A DNA stretch of 64,000 nt from Prostheceraeus crozeri. Taxonomy: Eukaryota; Platyhelminthes; Polycladida; Euryleptidae. The DNA lies in contig CAJQUW010014274.1 in assembly GCA_907163375.1 (NCBI GenBank), forward strand, positions 62,001-126,000, written 5' to 3'. The position numbers and the translations under genes were made by a program. Of this stretch, positions 58,421-64,000 are shown one piece after another (position 1 is the first letter of the stretch; each line of letters begins with the position of its first letter). The notes beneath the pieces are model-generated. The model ran no database searches. It was not told the DNA's origin and saw only the letters and a program-made list of their open reading frames with translations.

Positions 58421-60780
58421 CATCAGCTTCCAACACCTAAACTTAGACATAATCTTTCGTTTTGTTTTTGTGCGTGCGACTAACTTCTCGTCGTTTTCAA
58501 GGACCTCATCTTTCTCAGGTTAAGCGCGCTCACCATTCGCCTACGAAAATTAGGAATGTATGATGAATCTAAAAGTACGAACGATGGTCGCACATTTCTT
58601 TGCAAATGTACCTCCCATTGTTCTATTTAGGATAGGATTGAAATAAACTGTATAAACATTCATTTCAGTAGTTCTACCAATTATGATGCTTGTATTTGCA
58701 ACTGCTCAGTAACTGGATCGCGTCCAACAATACCAAGATTGTGTCCTCGAAAGTTACCTCCGGGATGACCTTTTGACCCTAAAATTAATCACTAATCAGA
58801 AATACTTTATGGCTGTTCCTTACACATTTCTATCCTATCTTTCAGATACGCTAGTTATCCTTCGCCAATTCGACAACCATAGAGAAATCAGTTCGGCGAA
58901 TGCTGAAAAGCGTGATTTCGCCAGCGTTGCAAGTTCAATGCAATCGCACCGGCAGAAACGGGAAGCTATCCGTGATTCCAATTGAGCCTTACATTAAATG
59001 TAAGTTGAGTTTTCAGAACAATGAATGCTTTCTTGATTAATAGATTGCGCATCAAGTTTCTCGTATCGTACTTTGTTCATATCGTTGATAGTTTCTGGTC
59101 GGAAGGATTCTTATCATCTTTAACATTATAGTACTACATTTTTTTTGGATTGTGTGCCATTGGTGTGTTGTGAGTTAATCTGAAATCGCTAATTTGACAA
59201 ACACCACTAACAATAAATAACGATTGATCCACGGAAAATAATCTAAGTTAATACACTATACATGTATATGTAGGTGATGTTCGATTTGCCGGCATAAGCC
59301 TGAACTATGAAAAAAGAGCATATAGTAAACACAGTTAAATTACAAAGGGGGGCGGTGAAGAGTGAATGCAGAGCGCTTAGCGTGGCTTACGGGAGCTGAG
59401 AGAGCTCCCATTGTTAAGTCTTGATGTTTGAGGCGAAGTTTGTGTAAAGGCGGATTACATATTCATCACACATCGATTACATGTTTATGGGATTCGAGGA
59501 TGAACAGGATCTGTTTACTTGTGGGAATCGAAAAGGCAAGGATCGATGTGAAGGATTTGTTTACATATGCGGATCGCAAAAATCAAAATGTATTTATTGA
59601 TAGTATGAATTTAATGACAGGATGAGTTTACATGTGGGAAACGTAACATTTGAATGATGTCTGACTTATCTTTGTGGCATATCTTTCAAGACATATCATT
59701 ACCTATTCAGTATTTTGTCAGCCACTATGTATGGGACCCCGTCCGTCCGGGTTTGAGTGTTCAGGTTAGGGGTCGAAACACAACTGGACGAGTACCTGCT
59801 GATGACTGACGGACTGCAGTATTATATTTTATATCCCTTAATCGGTAGCTGAAGTAGTGATCGATGTATTGTATTTCAAATGAAGAACAAATGAAGAAAT
59901 GTGGGATTACATGAAGTATTATAGACGGATTAAGAAACTGGCGATAACAAATTCAAGTGAAGAAATAGTATTTTCCATGTGTAGTCTTAGGTATAGTGTG
60001 TATAGTTTCATTGCTTTCGGTGTAGTAGAGTGTCATTGTAGTTCTATTGTTTACCTCCATTATCCACTTTCCACTTATTCACTCTTACCATTATCCACCA
60101 CGTGTAGTGTCAGAATCGGTGTAGTAGCATTATTGTATTTCCATGTTTTACCTCCACTTTTCCAATTTTTATCCATCGGTCTCCTGTTGTTTTATAATGT
60201 CCATTTTTAATTTCCTTAACCTGTGATGACCATTGTCCTATTGTATTTCCACTATCAGCATCTGTAGTCAGTAAGGTATATTAGACGTCTGTTTTGAACA
60301 TGTATGCGACAGTGTTTAGAATCTATGGTAGGCCTATTAGTATATTAACAGTAAGCATGAGTAGTGTTACAAATCTTAAGATTTCCACTTTTACCAGATA
60401 TTGGGCCAAAGCTGATCAATTTTAATTCGTTGCCACGAGAAAGCTCCATTGAGTTCTTTTAAGAACTGATTAATCCAATGCATGGTTACAGTAGCATTGC
60501 ATCTGTACACTTGCGGATTGGAGAACGCCATCAGTCCTCATTAGGACGACTTCAACTAATAATTTGAATTAGTAAGCATTATATTCTATTGTAAATTGCT
60601 GCTGGGATAATTTTCATCATCGTATGAGAAAGTATAAATGCTAAAATATATTATAGCACTGGAAAGTACATAAAATACCACTTAAAATTATAATGACATA
60701 AAATTGTTACGATGGAATACAAGATGATGAATGCAAAAGCATCTTAGCCCTCCCGATCTCCCACAATATAGTAGAAGTAT
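58421..60780. other. Mostly non-coding host DNA with one exon-like piece
   Basis: At 58845-58985 a TCTTTCAG acceptor is followed by DTLVILRQFDNHREISSANA and a stop at 58983-58985, which may be another exon of the same unknown gene. A purine-rich degenerate repeat of the type 'atttacatgtgggaatcgaaa' occurs about 59455-59650, with repeated 'gatttacat' and 'ggatcg' words. No other feature. Confidence 0.35.
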
Positions 60781-60782
60781 GC

Positions 60783-61142
60783 TTATTGATTTTTGTGCTT
60801 AATTGCCGGATGCTGTTCATTTCGAAATTCTTCGAATGATGTGCGGGATAAGCAAATCCTGCTTTTACAGCCGAAGCAGAAGCCTCAGTAAAGGATGGAA
60901 TCGAAACACGAGGAACACGAATTAGGAAACGTTACGCACTTAATGTTCTTTTACACTTCATCTTCTTATATAAAAGAACGCAATTGCGTTACGTCATTCA
61001 CCTTAATTCCTTTATTTCGATTCCATCATTTACTGACGTTTCCGTTTCAACTGCAAAAGCTGGATTTTTTTAGCATTCCACAAATCATTCGAAAAATTTC
61101 GAAATGAACAGCATCTGGCAATTAAGTACAGAAGTCAATGAA
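60783..61142. mobile_element. Foldback MITE-like element
   Basis: The ends are imperfect inverted repeats (cttaattgccggatgctgttcatttcgaaa at about 60798 against its complement ending near 61130). Inner complementary pieces are ggatggaatcgaaa near 60893 and tttcgattccatc near 61016. The ~360-bp unit has no real gene. Confidence 0.75.
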
Positions 61143-62025
61143 ATAATTTCCTTAGTACTATATTTTGGTAGTGTAAAGCTGTTTTTTTCATTTATCATCT
61201 CTTGATAATTTTGTGTCATTATGATTGTGGGTTATTTTATGCATTTCCCAGCACTATGATATACTTAAGCGTAATTAGCTGTGTTTAATTAATGTTATTT
61301 TCTCATAATTCATGAATAAGACTTACGCCGATAAATTGATCATTGCCTACATATGTACAATGTTTTAATTAGCCTAGGATTATTTTCTGTCAATAAATCA
61401 TTGGTACCTGACAATTTTTTGTTTGCGTAATTTTAGTACATCTATTGATATTCTGATACATGCTGTTAAAAATGTCTCTTATGAATGCATGCTTTGCCAT
61501 CTCTTAATTAGCGCGCACATTGCAAGCCTAGCAGGTTGACATCTCTGGTTGCTAAAGACCTAACATTAAACACACATTTCCTCCAATAACTTAACTTGTG
61601 AAATATACGTTGGGCTGATTTGACTCGACTATGTTCAGTTATTCTGATTTTTATGAAAATTGTGATTTACAATTAATCAATAGATCTAGTAGATTAAGAA
61701 TTGGTAATGCAAAGAGACTTCAATTTCAACTTATAAAGTAGTTTCACTGCAATCTCATTTAATCTTGTGATTTCAAGTTCCCGCCTACGAATTTCCCTGT
61801 ATTTTCATATGCAATTGTGAATGAACTATGCATTCATGTACCAGCAATTTAGTCAGTTTATCTTTTTGTGAGTGACCTCGTGATCTGCAACCATAGAACT
61901 TGCTGCGACCTTTTCAATGAAATTAACGAAATTTACATCATTGCTTTTCATGTAGGTCCATGTGTTCTCGTAGAACACCTGGATATAATTGAATTAAATC
62001 AACCCATTTTTATTTTGCTTTGCAG
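61143..62025. other. Non-coding host DNA
   Basis: AT-rich. No gene or repeat recognised; it ends in a TTTGCTTTGCAG acceptor at 62014-62025. Confidence 0.4.
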
Positions 62026-62204
62026 CGGCAATTAGAAGAGCCTTCGACGCATCAGATGAGGACATCGAAAAATCAATTGCGAGCTGTTTAATCAATTCGC
62101 GAGACCGTGTTCCTTCTACACCAAGGGATCGGCGGCGGCGGCATAAATCTACACCTCAAGTTGTGCAAGACGAACTAGCGAGCGTCGAGTTGACTGACAT
62201 TTGA
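62026..62204 (+). CDS. Possible terminal exon of an unrecognised host gene
   Basis: Directly after a TTTGCTTTGCAG splice acceptor, a frame (in phase from 62028) reads AIRRAFDASDEDIEKSIASC, LINSRDRVPSTPRD, a five-Arg run (RRRRRHKS, nuclear-signal-like), and VVQDELASVELTDI before TGA at 62202-62204. Good splice site, charged helix and basic run support a real last exon, possibly of the same gene as the fragments at 57948 and 58845. The family is not recognised. Confidence 0.4.
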
Positions 62205-62329
62205 ATTCTAATTGGTTTCAAAATTGTTTGTTTTTGCATAGCTCTATTTGACAGCATGAAGCAAAATATTGGAATTGTGGTTAATACGGGCTCTAATGAC
62301 ACTTTTCAAATACTTTTTAATGGCACAAT

Positions 62330-62545
62330 AGTGGAGAAAAATTTATTCATGGGATTTAGCTGGGATAATGCCGGTATTTGCCATTTAACCAGATGGGATA
62401 AACGTGGGGCATGTCACAAAAATACCATACATGGGGTGACCCTGGGTCAATGTAATAAATCCCACGCGCTCGCCATGTATGGGGCCCATGTAAATACTAT
62501 GTGGGGCCCACCATACATTTTTCACTGGGATCTTGCACAATGAAA
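62330..62545. repeat. GGGCCCA-type dispersed repeat
   Basis: Words catgtatggggcccatgtaa and atgtggggcccaccatacat with ttcactgggat close the unit; the same set, diverged, occurs at 16440-16590. Partly palindromic; likely a MITE family of the host. Confidence 0.65.
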
Positions 62546-64000
62546 CTGCAGAAATATAGAATGACAAAAAAGAAAATCAAGACAACAATTTGTAATGCAG
62601 ATTAAGAATGAAAATCTTATCATTTGGTTGATATAATCCATCATCAGAGTTAGATATAATTCCCTATTTATGGATCCAAACTTCAGTTGCTCTTAGCATT
62701 TCATGAGCGCAATTTTCCAAGGTACATCGTGTGAATTATTTCTACATTGATTTTCTGTTTTGTTCATTAAATTTTTTGCAATCCATCTCTAGATCAATGA
62801 ATACTTTAGAAATCTCATAATTAGATGAATTTTTCCAAGTCTCTTCGTTCTAAACAATTTATTAAAACGGCTATCCGTCATGATCTTTCTACAAGATGGT
62901 CTCAAAATGAATCAACAAAAATGTTCTTTTCAACATCTAAATCGCATGCATCTCATAAAACTTTAGCCGGAAATTGACGTAGGCCCCACGAACTATCAGA
63001 GGCTATTATTGACTTTCCAGCTACAATTTTGAGTGAAGCATGTGTTTTAGATGTTGCTGAGTACAATTCTGTTATTTGTTTTCTCACTGAGGGGGGATTT
63101 CCCAGGGAGAGATAAATACGAGTCTGTGTACGAGGACCCTCTAATTTGACACCCTCACAGAGAATACTTGATTAATATCTACACTATATCAGAGAATGAT
63201 GCAATAAGACAGCTACATGTGAATGTTATCTTCAGCAAAAGTCAGGAACTGAATAATGATGACGAATTAAGGACAATTAAGGCATGTTTTGATTTTATGA
63301 ACAGGTTGATTCTTAGTCAAAGGTCTTCTTCCTATGTTCCTGAATCTCGTTGGTTGATTTGTCTCAGGAAAAGCCTCGAAATGACATTTAAATAACAGCG
63401 TTCTCAGCAGCAGCATTCGAAACCGATGTTTTATGTTGAAATTCTAACCGGAAAATCAATGATGGCTTCTGCCAATTCGTGGAGACAGGTCTGCCTTCTA
63501 GCTATCAGCTGAGGCGACTGAGTTTCCGGCTAATATGAACATTTAAAAAACGCATGATCTCCTAGGCAGGAGGATCGGAGGCTAACTGAAAATCGCCGGC
63601 TTCATAGCATTCCGCTGCATATAAGCTGTTTGAACGAACAATGGGGTTGGGTTCTGCAAAGAACTCAAAAGGAGTATCAAACGATTTTGAAAGCAAAGCA
63701 GTTTACAACATGAAGTTGGTGTTTTTGAAATATAATAGAGTAAACAAATAGCTATAAAACAGTAATGATAAGTATCCATTTAATGGGTGAAAATATTTCT
63801 TCACTTGATGCGCCATTGATAATCAGCTTCAGAAAAAAGTCAACGCATTAGCTCCGTCCCTAGTGATTTTGAATTTATAAACAATTCTATCTATAAAACA
63901 CAACTTTCGTTGTGTGTCGATGCGGGAGGTTCATTTCAAATTAAGTTCCACGACTGTGCCGAATCAGTATCCTTCCACATCTGTACGTCACCCTTGCGAC
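62546..64000. other. Non-coding host DNA
   Basis: No gene recognised. A stretch at about 62825-62975 reads FSKSLRSKQFIKTAIRHDLS then FFSTSKSHASHKTLAGN on the plus strand, with a stop, possibly an old coding remnant; a later frame at 63168-63395 has no support. Confidence 0.35.

Noticed and set aside
62256-62567. Frames over the GGGCCCA repeat
   Set aside because: They sit wholly in a palindromic dispersed repeat; the same DNA at 16440-16590 does not preserve the frame.

Overview
The window is eukaryotic, AT-rich, repeat-filled DNA, most likely from a marine invertebrate. It holds Polinton/Maverick-type elements, a Ty3/Gypsy element with identical LTRs, a hAT transposon, Penelope-like and LINE remnants, foldback MITEs, and very little host coding sequence. 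The taxon cannot be fixed from the sequence; runs of TAGGCCTA-type words and GGGCCCA repeats fit many marine invertebrates.

Region 1 (1-14.5 kb): the right-hand part of a first virus-like element, cut by the window edge. It has a basic core-type protein, a broken capsid gene of the widespread F54H12.2-like family, an adenovirus-type cysteine protease, a set of penton-like or minor structural proteins, a broken protein-primed family B DNA polymerase, and several accessory genes. The notable accessory genes are on the minus strand: a 181-residue TATA-binding-protein-like gene with both TBP repeats, next to two tandem genes that look like PC4-type coactivators. Together they suggest an element that brings its own promoter-recognition factors. 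About three breaks are visible, so it is an older fossil.

Region 2 (14.5-18.9 kb): non-coding host repeats, G-runs and one secreted PAN/apple-like host gene (18125-18673).

Region 3 (18912-35381): a second Polinton of a different lineage. It is delimited exactly by ~446-bp terminal inverted repeats and a 6-bp AACGTA target duplication. It carries polymerase, two HerA/FtsK-type ATPases (one membrane-anchored), capsid, penton-like, two pX/pVI-like peptides, a fibre-like coiled coil, a PLA2-integrase fusion, a protease (about one break), a zinc-finger protein and a membrane protein with ESCRT late-domain motifs. Nearly every gene starts just after a TTAAAA-type tract, and short GC hairpins with 3-nt loops sit at gene ends. 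This points to a viral-style transcription code. It looks almost whole and fairly young.

Region 4 (35.4-47.1 kb): host intergenic DNA with LINE 3' ends, a decayed transposase-like gene, a DUF7869-like gene with a minisatellite-encoded N-terminus and a repeated 18-bp motif on both sides, AT microsatellite and a palindromic MITE.

Region 5 (47127-51500): a young Ty3/Gypsy element, minus strand, identical 178-bp LTRs, 5-bp duplication.

Region 6 (52776-57345): a hAT transposon with 8-bp duplication, 16-bp terminal repeats, a 280-bp-arm internal foldback, and an 830-bp Penelope-like GIY-YIG insertion in its 3' part.

Region 7 (57.4-64 kb): mostly non-coding, with exon-like fragments of an unrecognised host gene or pseudogene and one more foldback MITE.
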